Positions 9,162 to 21,441 of a stretch of 64,000 nucleotides of DNA are shown here, one piece after another. Position 1 is the first letter of the stretch. Each line of letters opens with the position of its first letter. This DNA is from Coleophoma eucalyptorum. Taxonomy: Eukaryota; Ascomycota; Leotiomycetes; Helotiales; Dermateaceae. The stretch covers positions 434,001-498,000 of the forward strand of contig JALRME010000006.1 of the NCBI GenBank assembly GCA_026120035.1. Direction: 5' to 3'. A model generated the notes under the pieces. It ran no database searches and was not told where the DNA came from. It worked only from the letters and a program-made list of their open reading frames with translations. The position numbers and the translations under genes are program-made.

Positions 9162-12100
9162 ATGGAAGAAATACAGTACCCACAGTCTCTTGAGGAGGTT
9201 GAAACGGTGAGCTTTTCTAAGCGTCTCAAATTTTATGCTTGTTTGCTCTTTTCAGTTCCCTTTAGGCTGATTTTTGCTACAGCTCATACTCCAACTCTAT
9301 CAGCCAGGCTCTCCACAGAGAGTTGGCAAGATCCAAGAGACACTCCAGAGTTTACAGCGTTCCTCTGATGGATGGCAACTTGCAAATAGCTTGCTTGGCA
9401 ATGCAGATGAAAAAGTTAGATTTTTCGGGGCTCTAACTTTCATTGTCAAGCTCAATACAGACTCGTGAGTGTGGTGCGGGTCATACTGGAGGGTTAAGAT
9501 TAAACTCAACTAATATGAGTGCAGTAAATCTCTTACCGAAGAAGATGCAAAAGGCTTGTTGCAGAATCTCATTAACTGGCTCATTCGATCCTTGGAAACC
9601 CCTGGAGGCCCACTGGTTGTAAAGAAGCTATGCTCTGTGCTGGTGGCTTATTTCATGCACTTTTCAGAATCTTGGACACGATGTGTGAAGCATGTTGTCC
9701 TCTCGTTATCTGCAAATAACGGAGTTCCCTACGATGCAGTTGATGGTGCTCCGGACACGGCAAACCTACTTGAAGGTCTCCCCGATACAAAGCTGTTAGC
9801 GATATTCTGGTTTTCAACTGCATTAGTTGAAGAAGTGGGAAAGACAGATTCAGCCTCCATGAAGCAGTATGCATCTCCCACCCTCTACACTCACTTGTTG
9901 CTGACCTCAATATCAAAGAAATCAGTTTCATCAGCACCTGTTACCGAATATTACCGATATCGTCAACCTCCTACAAAAAACCGCTTTGCAGGATCCGCCG
10001 GACTTGAACCAGGATTCTAAGATACGCCAAGAGTCCATGAGATGCTATCAGGTTCGTAACTTGGCGTTTCTGTTGAAATCCCGTGGCCATCTCATCAGTA
10101 ACCTTTTTATTCTTGGTCTTCTTCTTCAATGGCGTAATACTAATGATGTTAGGCATGGGTTCATTACTCGCACCGTGCTTTTATAGATTCTGAGATTGTG
10201 CTTGAGCCATTACGTGCTCTGACAAGACCTGCTATACTGTGTCTCTTGCAAGAGGATCTGTACGAAGTCACGATTGAACTGTTCACGGACGTTCTTGCAA
10301 ACTATTCCCGCTTCTTTGGTGAAGAGGACTTCAAATTACTTTACTCGTTGTTCACTAGCCCCTGGGCGCAACAACGATATGATCGTCTGATACAAGGAGA
10401 TTTCGACTTCGATTCGCTGCAATTCGGCATGTTTTTAATTGCGTTTGGCGATGCCACCGTACAAGACCTGGTGCGAAACTTAGATACAGATCCCCAAGCT
10501 CGTCACTTACTGTCTTCGCTTTGCGGGCTTTTAGGAGCTTCAGGTCCTATCATCAACGAAGATAAGATATTTGTGCCGGCCGTAGAATTCTGGGCAACCT
10601 TCGTGGAAACTATGATAGACTACTCATACTCAGAGGATGGGAAAACTCCTCCATGGTTTCAATCAGCTCTTTCATACCTCATGAAGGCAGTGGAGAATTG
10701 TTGGCGCAAGATCCAATTTCCACCTATGGATACTTTCAAGGAATGGGACTCGGCTGAGCGAACTGCTTTCAAGGATGCTCGCAAAGATGTCGGAGACCTA
10801 CTTGAACAGTCCTATACACAAACTGGCTCGATAATATTTTCTATGTTTGTGGATCTAGTTCTTCGATCTCTTGAAAATGAAGCTTGGGCCGAGCTTGAAG
10901 CATCGATATATTGCCTAAATTCTTTCGCAGATTGCATTTCTTCAGATGAGGAGGTATGTGATGCGCTTCTAGACAAGGTCTTTGGGTCGTCTATCTTTGC
11001 CTTGTTCACAGATCCAGAAAAAGATATGCCCCCGCGTGTTCGGCAGACTTTCCTGGATCTGATTGCAGCATATCCCAATCACTTTGAGCGTCATACGAAG
11101 TATCTTCCGAATGCGCTTGACCTACTTTTCAAAGCAGTTGATTCACTTCCGAGGCTGGCTGTTACAGCTTCAAAGTCAATACACTCTCTTTGTTCATCCT
11201 GCAGAAATGTGCTCGTCCCGGAACTTGGTGCATTTTTGCAGCAGTATAGTAAACTTGCCGGGCTTGCATCCCTTGATAGCCTCGCCAAAGAGAAGATTAC
11301 AGGAGCGATAGCTTCGATCATACAAGCAATCCCCGAGGAGCCTTCCAAGATAGCTCCAGTTGGTCAACTCTTAAGCTATATTGAAGAAGACATGCAGGAG
11401 TGCTTGCATATCCTTGCTTCTTGGCCTTCTCAGCAATCGCTGGTAGGTTCTACAATGGAGAATCTACCCAACCCTGCGGCACAATTGCTTGAAGGTGCCT
11501 CAACTAGATGTCTAGGTTCCTTGCGCTGCCTTGAGAGCATGGCCAAGGGACTGCAAGTACCAAGTGATGTACCAGTTGACCTAGACACTTCTAGCACCTT
11601 AGCACCTCTTTGGTTAACTGGAGAAGGCGCTGATATTCAGCAACGCATTTTGAGAATGATCATTACGGCATTAGATACATTCCAGGGCCACGGTGATGTT
11701 GTAGAAGCAGTCTGCTACATCTTTCGTGCCGGGTTTACCGAAACTGAACCTGGACCATTCGTGCTTTCGGTAGTGGACGTAGCTACAATTATTATGAGGT
11801 TTAGTATTCGAACACCTCGATTGGGATTTGCCATTAGTACTGCCTGCTCTCTCGTGAGCGCTCAGTGCGTAGGCTCGGCTCAAAAGATTGATGGCGTTGC
11901 TCGTGATTTGTTGATCTGGGTCTCTAATTTAATGCTCGCTCTGGAAGGTATCATTTTATGAACTCTGACAATATGCAACTTTACTGACTTGCACAGAACC
12001 ATCAAACGACACGGAAATTGCACAGAATGGAATCGATTTCTTGAGTCGACTTGTCTCAAAGCATGTCGACATTCTAACAACACACCAACCCTCATCCTCA

Positions 12101-12651
12101 CTTGAGTATCTCTTTATGTTCACACTGAAGTCGCTTACTGGCAAAGATTTCTTACCTAAAGCATCTGCAGCTGAGTTCTGGGTATTTCCCCAGTTATGGA
12201 ATTGGAAAGCCTAGGTGCTAACCGCGACATAGGCGCATCTACTGGCTTCAAACGGCAACGAGAGTCAAGTTCAAGCATCTCTTGATACCATGTTGCAACA
12301 TCTTGGGCCACTTCTTGCCGAGGCCCTGATTTACAACATCGCGGGCAATGCAGCTCGAAGCGAGCTAGATAAATTGTCAGAGCCACTGAAAAAGTTCGTG
12401 GTCAACCAAGTGCGCTCAAGGAATTGGTTGGAGGCAGCGTTGCAAGGGGCCAATTTCCCAAGCGGCAAGGTCTCGGATACAGAGAAACGAGTATTCTTGC
12501 AGAAAGTCATGAGGTGAGATTAAGTGTTTTACGGCTCTGCCCTGAATTATAACTGATCCCTGATAGCCTTCGCGGCGCCCGAGGAACAAACCAAGTTGTC
12601 AGAGACTTCTGGCTCGCATGCCGTGGTTCAAATTTTGCATATGCTTCATGA
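9162..12651 (+). CDS. Importin-beta family karyopherin (Kap122/importin-13 type)
   Basis: Nuclear transport receptor made of HEAT repeats. Eight exons: 9162-9206, 9283-9464, 9525-9866, 9919-10051, 10153-11947, 11997-12181, 12233-12513 and 12567-12651; introns of 76, 60, 52, 101, 49, 51 and 53 bp. Coding total 3,048 nt, 1,015 residues, within the range of karyopherins. The N-terminus (LILQLYQPGSPQRVGKIQ..., ...WQLANSLLGNADEKVRFFGA) matches the importin-beta N-terminal domain pattern of a HEAT repeat followed by a residue run ending in VRFFGA. RQESMRCYQAWVHYSHRAF and the C-terminal VVRDFWLACRGSNFAYAS are typical of the Kap122/IPO13 branch. All junctions keep frame, including the split Ser codons at introns 2 and 7. 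Family is secure; the exact orthologue (and cargo) is inferred. Confidence 0.88.
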
Positions 12652-13261
12652 AGAAAACCGTGTGGACGTTGAGCCAAGTTGATAGTCAGATTACATCCAG
12701 GTAGAAATCAGCTAGGACGATGAAATCTTAATGATTAGGAACCGGCCATAAACTATGGGCCAATCTCGAGAGGTAGTGGGCAAGTTTAGAGGGAGATAGA
12801 GATGGTGGGATGGTAGAGGTACAGCTTATGATAGACAAGCTTTCGACTGAGACTGGCTGATTCCATCCATCCCTTGATTAACCTTTGTTTATTGCAAGTG
12901 TCCAGTATCATGTTCTAGCAATCGACACAGCAGGTAATTTAGCTGAGGCTTATCGATACCTCGTCAATAGGAAAGCGGTGAGAGTCGTGACGATTGCATG
13001 GCAGAAACAAAGAAACAAGAATTGGCCAGCCATCTTTCGCACACCATCTGCTGCACTCTTTATGCGCAACTGCATCATCAAGCGCAATACTGCAGGCTTG
13101 GAGTGAATAAGTCATCTCAAGGGGAAGTTGACAATTATTTGGGTACTCCGAGCACAATAGCATCACCCTTGCTATCCAATCTCCCACTTGTATAGTACCC
13201 TTGTCAGCAGTTCCACCAACTATGGCCATTCCCTTTTGCTCGACAGTATGAAGATTTCAAC
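12652..13261. other. Spacer importin / SLP1-like gene
   Basis: 610 bp between tandem genes: 3' UTR of the importin and promoter of the SUN-domain gene. Short frames at 12885-13106 (+) and 12939-13229 (-) overlap each other and show no domain. Nothing else seen. Confidence 0.5.
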
Positions 13262-16255
13262 ATGTTCTTTGTTTGTAATCGCCATTTCGCAGCTGCAGCT
13301 TTGCTGTTCGTCTGCGGCCATCTTTCTGGAACCTATGCAACGACGATAACGACAACGGCCAAGGCAACAGATGCCTCGGATACTAGCAAGAACCAGCCAG
13401 CTACCTGCGAATTTCGAACAATAAACTATATTACTGATTCGTTACCGCAACAGTGTCTCAAGTCCTCATGGAGTTATGCCAACAGCTCGACATCATTGTT
13501 GATAGCAAGCAGCGTTGCTGAAGCTTCCACCACCGATTCGTTCGCTTTACCTGTTGCAGACACAACCACAGTGGTCTCTACCACGACCCCAAATGAAAGC
13601 CGGGGCAGTGTGACGAACGACTCAGTTCCTTCTGACTCGACCATTTCTATACAATCACCGGGCTCAACCACTACGGCGGGTGGACAGGATTTTGAAGACG
13701 AGGCGTCAAAAGATGGTGATGGAGAGCTCAATGATGCGTCCTTCTTATCTTTCGAGGAATGGAAAAAGCAGACTTTGGAGAAGGCCGGACAGCAAAATCA
13801 GAATATTGGGAATCGGAAGGCGTCTGCCGAGGGCAGGAAGAGGGAATCGGAGAGTATGCAGAACAACCTGGACTCGTTTGGAGACGAAGGGGAGATAGAC
13901 CTGGATTTTGGCGCTTTTCGAGCGAAGGAAGAAGACCCAAAACCTCAGGAAACACCAGTTTCGGATGATAAGAAGGATATGGAAATACCAGCTCGGCGGA
14001 AAGACCAATACCGCAGCAAGGATGCTGGGAAGACGTGCAAAGAACGGTTTTCATATGCTTCTTTCGACGCTGGAGCTACCGTGCTGAAGACTCACCCGGG
14101 AGCCAAAAATCCCAAAGCCGTGTTGATAGAGAACAAGGACTCATACATGCTATCAGAATGTGCTGCTGAGAATAAGTTCCTGATCATAGAACTTTCGGTA
14201 AATCTAACCCCCATCTAAGAAACGGAGAGTTGTACTTACACATGCCTATAGGAAGACATTTGGATTGACACGCTTGTGCTTGCGAACTATGAATTTTTCT
14301 CCAGCATGATTCGAACATTTCGTGTCAGTGTCAGCGATCGATATCCTGTTAAGCATTGGCATGATCTGGGCATTTTGGAAGCACGTAACTCAAGGGAGAT
14401 TCAAGCGTTTTTGATTCAGAATCCTATGATCTGGGCAAGATATATTAGACTGGAATTCCTCAGTCATTATGGAAATGAGTACTATTGTCCTCTTTCCCTT
14501 GTGCGGGTTCATGGAACACGAATGATAGAGAACTGGAAACAAGAAGAGCGTGCTGAAGAAGAAGACGATGAAGACGATGATGATCAAATATCCGAGAAAA
14601 CACAAGACCAAGAGGTGGCCAATGGAAGTTTCAGGCCTGACGAGAAAGATGAGAGTGCAAATGCACCGATCGAAAAACCGAGTAAGACTGAAGAGTCAGT
14701 TGCTTCACAGACAGGCGAATCGGCACACAACGCAACGCAGGTGGTAAATCTAAATAATCCACCTGGGCAAAGGCCAGCAACTGAGACTGTTATGACAACG
14801 CCATGGGAGGGTCAACATATGAACCTAACCCTTCTCCTTGGGATTCTCGGACAGGACATATGCTTGCCACAAGACGGTCGAGGGAACGTGGGCCTACCAG
14901 TTTCAAACTCTACCCTTCCCTCTAGTAACAATGCCTCACAAACGCTTGAGCCTGTTGACGCGACTCCAGCCATGGATAATACCACCACTGGAGCTCCACA
15001 CAAACCGCCTATGCAAGAAAGCCAGTCATCAGTGAACGATGCAACAGTGAACACTGATGTGGCTCCAGCAGCAGAAACAAGTGCCTCCAGTGTGGCTTCC
15101 ACGCCTTCAGCAACCAAAACTGAGAATACAAACACGCATTCAAAGCAGAAAGGTACAAGCACTTCTGGTGCTTCGACATCATTGCCAACAATACAAGAGA
15201 GTTTTTTCAAAGCAGTCTCCCGTAGACTTCAACTGCTAGAAACTAACTCTACATTGTCTCTCAAGTATATCGAAGAACAGTCAAAGATTTTGCGGGAGGC
15301 TTTCAATAAGGTTGAGAAGAGGCAGGTGCAGAAAACATCCGCATTTTTGGACAACCTCAACAGCACTGTCCTTGCGGAGCTCCGTGGCTTTCGACAGCAG
15401 TACGACGAGATCTGGCAGTCCACAATCATTTCACTTGAAAGCCAGAAGGAAGAGTCTCGACGAGAGATTCTCGCCATCAGTGCCAGACTCAACATTCTCG
15501 CTGATGAAGTTGTATTTCAGAAACGTATGTCTATTGTGCAGGCTTGCCTGCTGCTCTTGTGCCTGGGTTTGGTCATCTTCTCACGAGTTTCTGCCTCTGG
15601 AAGTCTAGACTTTAGTGGCATTCAAAGCCGCTCACGAATGTTCTTGCGCTCCCCGGTAGACAGCCCAATGAACAGTCCTGAATTTAACCGAGTGCAGTTA
15701 CTGAGAGGAGAGAGTGGATGGAATCCACAACACCGAAGACAGAGATCAGACGATTCAGCAGATTCAAGATCTCCTAGTGGTGATGAATCTCCACCTACGC
15801 CAGTCTCTCGTTACTCTAGGTCAGAATATGAACATGACGATCACCAAGGTAGCTATGATGGAGCAGAGGCCAGCTCTCCTGAATATAGACATGCTGCAGC
15901 AACAGAGGAGAGAAAGCAAAGAAGCCAATGGGTCGAAGAACCGAGCTCACCAGTAGAATTTTCCAGACCAGCGATGATGCGCCGGGAGAGGTCAAGCATG
16001 CTTTCAACAGTTGCAACACCACCACCTGACGCATACCAAGAAAAATACCCCACAACATCGAAAGAAGGAGGGAGCTACGCGCCTGGTGAGAAGAGCACGC
16101 TAGGAGTTCTCCAATCGGAATTCCCCTGGGCAGAAAGCGAATATCATGAACACTCTATGGATCTCTCACCACCACTGCCATCTCCTCCGCCAGAAGAGGA
16201 AAGGCATCTATTTAGCATTGCTCGGAAGCCACTACCAGCTCTGCCTAGTGAGTAG
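13262..16255 (+). CDS. SLP1: SUN-domain ER membrane protein, SLP1/SUCO family
   Basis: Non-canonical (mid) SUN-domain glycoprotein; yeast Slp1 acts with Emp65 in folding or stability of ER membrane and soluble proteins. Two exons, 13262-14197 and 14252-16255 (54-bp intron GTAAAT...TATAG), 979 residues. A signal peptide is visible (MFFVCNRHFAAAALLFVCGH). An acidic, Ser/Thr-rich lumenal stretch contains the family motif SFLSFEEWKKQTLEKAG. The SUN domain (about 265-425) reads RFSYASFDAGATVLKTHPGA, DSYMLSECAAENKFLIIELS, IDTLVLANYEFFSS and FRVSVSDRYP..W. A coiled coil follows (about 640-735), then one transmembrane helix at about 738-758 (MSIVQACLLLLCLGLVIFS) and a long cytosolic tail rich in Ser/Pro/Arg. 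The start is fixed by the signal peptide. Confidence 0.92.
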
Positions 16256-17081
16256 GACTGGAGTAAAGGTTGGAAAGTACTCTATTAATCTGATTTTCGG
16301 CTTGGTTTTATGTTAGCCGTTATGGTCATATCACACTTAGCATGGCGTTCAGGAGCGAATATGAAGAAATAATGAATGAAATGCATTTACTTTGAGGCTT
16401 GTATTTGGAATTAATGAAAACACATAATTTTCTGAGTGATACATATGAATCAAGACAATCCTAGGTCCATTTCATTGTGTCGTCACATCCTCATGGTGAT
16501 CTACACTCACTAATGACTATGCTTAGAAAATCTAGTATTTAGAATCTGTTGCCAATTCGAATTTCTATCTGTATTTCAAGGCTCAGATAATCTATCTAGA
16601 AATTTCTGAAGCAAATACGCCCCGCTCCACTCCGCAGTATGCATTGTGCAGCTGGGTTGTAGCAAAGTGAACTCTTATTGAAATCAGTGCGAAAGTATGG
16701 AACAAGAAAGAAGAAAGAAGACAGAAGACAGAAGACAGAGTAAAGAAGCTTCCACAACATGAATTGCAAGTGGAGAGAATTGTTTCAAGATGCGCATGTC
16801 GTCAATGATGGCAAACGAGCACCTTCGTGGATCATTGATGGGAAATGTGCTGCTCAAGTTGCAACCAGGAAACCCCCAACATGAGCAAGAATTCGAAGTT
16901 TCATACCAAGTCGATCGCCTAAAGCTGACGCTGATTCCAAACCATGGTGACCAAGATCCTCAGACCAACTGCCTTATGGAACCAAGTATGGGAGCCTCCA
17001 AGCCCACGTCGCCAACGGAAATCACATCCAGGAATCTCAATCTGGCACAGGTAAGTATTCATATTTATAGCGTTCACGGAT
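16256..17081. other. Convergent spacer SLP1-like / MEI2-like
   Basis: 826 bp between two stops. It carries a purine-rich run of GAAGACA-like units (about 16705-16741). A plus-strand frame 16790-17140 (116 codons) ends near a GTAAGT and overlaps the MEI2-like 3' end antisense; it matches no family and I do not call it a gene. Confidence 0.45.
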
Positions 17082-19845
17082 TTACTTACAAGGAGCAAAA
17101 TTATACTCATCACCATACTCCTCACGCTCAGAGAAGCTAGTTCCACGGTCATATTGAGATCGACGACGACCTAGAGAATGTTAATCAATGTATGAACATT
17201 CTGATGGGGGTGGGGGGTGGAGGAACCCACGCTCATCACGACTAGATTGACCAGCATTCGGAGCAAAAAGGCCTAAATTTCCGTGAGCTCGAATTTTTAT
17301 GCAATAAGTTTATGAATCTCACCAACGTGCTCAGCGTTCTCACAGCTTCGCTTAAGCTTCGAAGCATTATCAGATGGAGGAAAGTCCTGCTCCTGACCGA
17401 CACGGCCATGCGGATCGTTATGAGTGAAAAACAACTGTGGAAATATTAGATAGATAGTGGAATATCGGAGATAAACTTACCTTGGGACGGTAGTGTGATG
17501 GCTCCAGCATGACTGAAGAGTTTCGGAACTTCTGAATAAGACAGTCTTTACCTTGAATGGCTTTGGTTTTTTTTAGTATAATTACGCATGATCCATAGAA
17601 AAATTACGCACTTGCATAGGAAATCTCAGCGACCTTGTCACTCTTGAAGCGGTGCCTAAAGTATGAATCAGCGTGCCCCTTTGACCTTGGGACTTCAGTC
17701 CATACCACTTTTGATTTGCTCGAGCGTAGATAAACTAATATCTGATTTAGCCAAGTAATTTGGTGCAACAGTTTTCGCGATGAACTCACTGGAACGATAT
17801 TCAAGGGCTGAAGACTTAGGTTAGTATTTGTGTTAATCAAGGAGGCACATAGCAGAGAACTTACATCCTCGAAATTCATGAAGCAATAACCGACGCTTTC
17901 CATGAGTTAGCATTGCTCCAAGCTATTTAACAGACCTGCGACTTACTTGCAATCATTAGAAAAATCAATCCGCAAGTAGAGGAAATCGAACATTCCAAAG
18001 CTGGTTTCGTTGACAATCTTGAGCAGTGTGTCTACGGTAATCTTGTTGGGAATATTTCTCAGCATAATCTATGAAATTAGTGGTTGTCCTGTTAGGAAGG
18101 AGGCTAAGCATGGTTTTATACCGTTGTTCTGACGTCGCGGCCACTCTTGATCTTCTCAACATCAACATAGTTATGATTGGTCTGGGGTGCAGAAATACGG
18201 TGGCGACCACGAACTGGCGTGACTTGCATAGCGTGCTGACGGCGAGACGTTGGACGACTAACAGCGCCGGCTTGGTCCGCTGATATTGGGGAATCAGAAA
18301 AAGGACCCAAAGGGCGAGGAACTGGAGGACTATGGAGAGGATAGAAGCCTGGTGTAAATGGGTTGACTCCAACCTGAGCATACGACTGGCCATGGTTGGT
18401 TCCATCATATGACGGTCTAGATGGCGTATTATGGTGGTTCATCTGCAAATCGTATGCCATACGAGGCGCTGAATACATTCCACCTATATCCATACCTGGG
18501 GAAAGAACAGCACAGTGATAATTGTTGCTTCCATAAGGCATACCTGAATTTGAAGGAGTCATTCGGGTCATTGGCGAAGACGAGGTAGAATGTTTGGTAT
18601 CCATGGAAAATTGTCCGAAGGCATGAGTGAGTCCAAATTGATCCCCAGCACTTGAACGTCTAGTCGGTGTGCTCGCAACTCCATGTTGATACGATTGATC
18701 AGGTAGGTCTGGAGCCCAAGCCTCTACACGAAGAGTTACAGACTGGATTAATATTAGCTAAAACTTCTCCAAGAATTTGGCTGCAAACAATACTTACACC
18801 GATAATACGACCATTGCACTTCTGTATTGCCTTGACCGCATCAAAAACGTCGCAAAACTCTGCAATCATGCTGAAAGTGTCGCTCTCCGTTGCTGGCTGT
18901 CTAGCCCAGGCAAACAGTGGTCCACCTTCAGTCGACAAAATGCCTCGGAGGCTGTCCTCGAACTCTATCTTAAATAGATGAGAACCAGCAGGATAGTTTG
19001 CCTTGAGTTGGACTTGGCCCTCATGACGGGATGTCACTATGTTATGAATGGGGTTAAGAACCTAAGCGGTTTAGTAAATAGGGAAGTTGGAGTGGGGGAG
19101 GGATCACCAGACTGACCTGAGCAAATTCCTCTGGCTTGATGTAGATAATGTTGCATTCATTGCCGTGTGCAGCCTTGAGCGTGACATAGGCCAGCGTAGA
19201 AGAGTTGACATCTGAGAGACGCAAATAGGCAACCTTGCCAGCACCAATGACTTGCTTCTGAGCACTGGATAAGGTACAACCATTCATCTGAGCTTGCTGT
19301 ATCAGTGTCAGAGAATGGAGGCAAAGGTTCTGGGGTACGAGTGTAATCGGTACCTCAATGAGTCGATCAATAATCTCACGGGCATTTCCTTCAGAAAGGA
19401 CACTAACTTCGATACAGCGAGTTACTCCTGTGTCAGTGCTGAAGGTACCAGAATGGGTCCGCTCTTTCGATGGGCTCATTGTGGAATGAGATGCTACGAC
19501 ATTCTCTAGATACTGCTTGGTACCCGGCAGTGGAAGAGATTCATGAGTAACAGCTGGTATGACTGGTCCACTAGGTAGAACGAAAGGTTGGAATGCGGCA
19601 GCGGTAGCCGACAACTTCTGCTCTCCCTTACGGTGAGAGCCAGTTGAAACAAACGGATCCTGTGAGAGGGGCTTGACAATGGTCGAAGTCAACTTGGGAG
19701 CGTTGTGCATAGCACCGCCAGCTCGAAGCTCTTCTGGCGAAAATGAAGTGAACTTAGTGTCTGGTGTGCTTCCGAGGCTGTCGTCAGCTCCATTGGAGGA
19801 CAAAGGAGACTGAACATAGCCAAATTTCTTAGCCGAAGAAGCCAT
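17082..19845 (-). CDS. MEI2-like RNA-binding protein (C-terminal RRM_2 domain)
   Basis: RNA-binding regulator of the Mei2 family (meiosis/differentiation in fission yeast; targets here unknown). Thirteen minus-strand exons: 19845-19354, 19296-19117, 19061-18800, 18723-18122, 18068-17947, 17895-17865, 17807-17790, 17734-17706, 17655-17612, 17560-17481, 17434-17323, 17272-17231 and 17170-17082. Coding 2,103 nt, 700 residues. The C-terminal Mei2 RRM starts at about residue 513: IMLRNIPNKITVDTLLKIVN, GMFDFLYLRIDFSND, CNVGYCFMNFEDPLNIVPF, HRFKSDKVAEISYATIQGKD and RNSSVMLEPSHYRPK. A degenerate RRM precedes it (about 225-310). It ends with the fungal Mei2-type tail ERRRRSQYDRGT. Exon 7 is only 18 nt. 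The first intron (57 bp) is in frame and inferred. The last residues are uncertain: a GTAAGT at the stop could splice to a 2-residue-different end. Confidence 0.9.
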
Positions 19846-19861
19846 GATGGACAAGATATTG

Positions 19862-20179
19862 TCAATTGGCTCGATGATCCTGTAGTGGTCTGCAAAAGGT
19901 TAGGAGAGGGTGTGAGTGACGGATGTGGATTGAATAACGGAGGTGGATTGAATGACGGATGTGAAGCGAGTGAGGGAAATGAATTGAGTGACAGTGGATT
20001 GAGTGACAGTAGATTGAGTGACGGAGGTGGGTTAAGTGATCAAGGCCAAGGACGAATAGCGGAGCTGGTATGTGTAATGGAGAGGATACGAATGATAACG
20101 GATCTGGGATGCGTGATGGAGATGATATGAATAATAATGGATCTGGAATGCGTGATGGAAGTGAGAGGGCCAGAGCCAT
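19862..20179 (-). promoter_or_regulatory. Candidate 105-codon upstream ORF in the MEI2-like leader
   Basis: On the same strand as the MEI2-like gene, an ATG (20179) opens a frame ending in TGA at 19862, 16 nt before the main ATG. The translation begins MALALSLPSRIPDPLLF and then becomes a histidine/serine/isoleucine repeat (HSIHCHSIHFPHS). It is encoded by the minisatellite, whose unit lengths (15, 18, 39 bp) are all multiples of three. Whether the leader is transcribed unspliced is unknown. Confidence 0.35.
19925..20170. repeat. Minisatellite with 15/18-bp and 39-bp units
   Basis: Plus-strand units of the type GGATTGAGTGACAGT / GGATTGAATGACGGATGT run from about 19928 to 20040. They are followed by two head-to-tail 39-bp units (20074-20112 and 20113-20151, about 80% alike) and a truncated third. 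Differences are mostly transitions. Confidence 0.8.
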
Positions 20180-20491
20180 CGGCACCGGGTCTTAAATGAG
20201 ATGTTCAAAGGGTATGAGCTGAATAACGGAACCATTTAAATAACAGAAAATGGACAAACTTGCCTATGAGTTTGGTGGAAGTAGCTTTGAAGCACTGGTA
20301 GTAGACTGCAGCTGAAGCTTTTGCGTGATATTGAAGTAGTGTGCAAAGCCTCCTTGAAGTGTGTTGTATGAAGAATTAGGAAACCTGGCTTACTGCTCGG
20401 GAAAAAAGGGGTAATAACAGCGCAAGTAAGATGAGGAATAGCGGGCCACAGCTCAAACGAAAGTAAGGAAGAGAAAGGGTGAATTGGAGAA

Positions 20492-20518
20492 AAGAAGAAG
20501 AAGAAGAAGAAGAAGAAG
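20492..20518. repeat. (GAA)n microsatellite
   Basis: Nine uninterrupted AAG/GAA units in the MEI2-like upstream region. Confidence 0.9.
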
Positions 20519-20902
20519 CTGTTCAATCTCGGTGAGAAGTTGCGTTCTTGAAGATCTTGACAACGATGTCGAAAGGCTATGTAGAGTCAGTTTCAGAGCA
20601 CGGAATCCAGCGGAGTCGAGCCAGAAAGAATGGTTGCATTCTTACCATCCACTATAAGTTGAGCAGAAAAGCACCCTGCGTTTTACAAGGAACGTACAGC
20701 TGTGGAAGTGAATCCCACAACGTGGAGCCCAGTAATGTCCAGTAGATTCTAGGAAGAGAAAGATTACAGCGTTGCCATGAACCACGATAACGTTGGTAGT
20801 GCGGAATACCCTGAGATTAGGTATAAAGGCTGCAGGCCAGTATATCAGCGTAATTTCGAAGACAGTATGAAGAGAGATGGGACTATGATGAGGATGATGA
20901 AG

Positions 20903-20923
20903 GTAGTAGTAGTAGTAGTAGTA
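20903..20923. repeat. (GTA)7 microsatellite
   Basis: Seven perfect GTA units following an ATGATGAGGATGATGAAG stretch. Confidence 0.9.
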
Positions 20924-21279
20924 GAAGAGATGGAGGTTGTCAGGAAAACAAAATAGAGGAAGGTGTGTGAAGAGGAATACGAAGCCTCAACGATACGAAA
21001 GGATTCCGCGGGAGGTAATCAGAATATCATCCCGGTGACAAGAAGGGCAGGCACCAAGTGAGTTGAGCAGCAACGGGAAGGCACTAGGAACGCTTAAGAC
21101 ACCTTCGTTGACGACCACTCAGCTTAGTAAGACAAGCTTAAATGCCCAGTGCCTTGTGTGCTCCGCAAGTAGATGCGTATCTATGCTCATCTCCTGACCG
21201 AGTTTCTGCTATACCTATCCGTTTTATATCTCGGCAACAGATCAGCCGGGTATTCCCAGCGGTGATAGTAAATCGATAG

Positions 21280-21441
21280 TATGCGGGCCCGTCATAACAA
21301 GCCTATGGTAGACAAGCTCCTTTTCTAGCAAGCGGAATGTACCTTCACAACCGTGAGCTTGGGTTGAAGGTATGCAGTCTTGCTTATGACAAGCCTGAAG
21401 TCGACAAGACTTCTCTACTAGCAGGCGAGCAATTTTCCTTG
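21280..21441. repeat. Degenerate direct repeat pair, about 70 bp units, 91-bp spacing
   Basis: Units start at 21280 and 21371. Both contain, in the same order, TATGC, AT(A/G)ACAAGCCT, a GACAAG word, CTAGCA(A/G)GCG and a CCTT end. Differences are mainly C/T and G/A changes, as expected of an old, possibly RIP-mutated, duplicated or transposon-derived sequence. No coding remnant is visible. Confidence 0.5.

Noticed and set aside
16790..17140. 116-codon plus-strand ORF between the SLP1-like and MEI2-like genes, ending near a GTAAGT
   Set aside because: No recognisable domain, overlaps the MEI2-like last exon antisense, and no convincing second exon follows.
20446..20526. Poly-Phe minus-strand ORF near the GAA repeat
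   Set aside because: Entirely a translation of the trinucleotide repeat.
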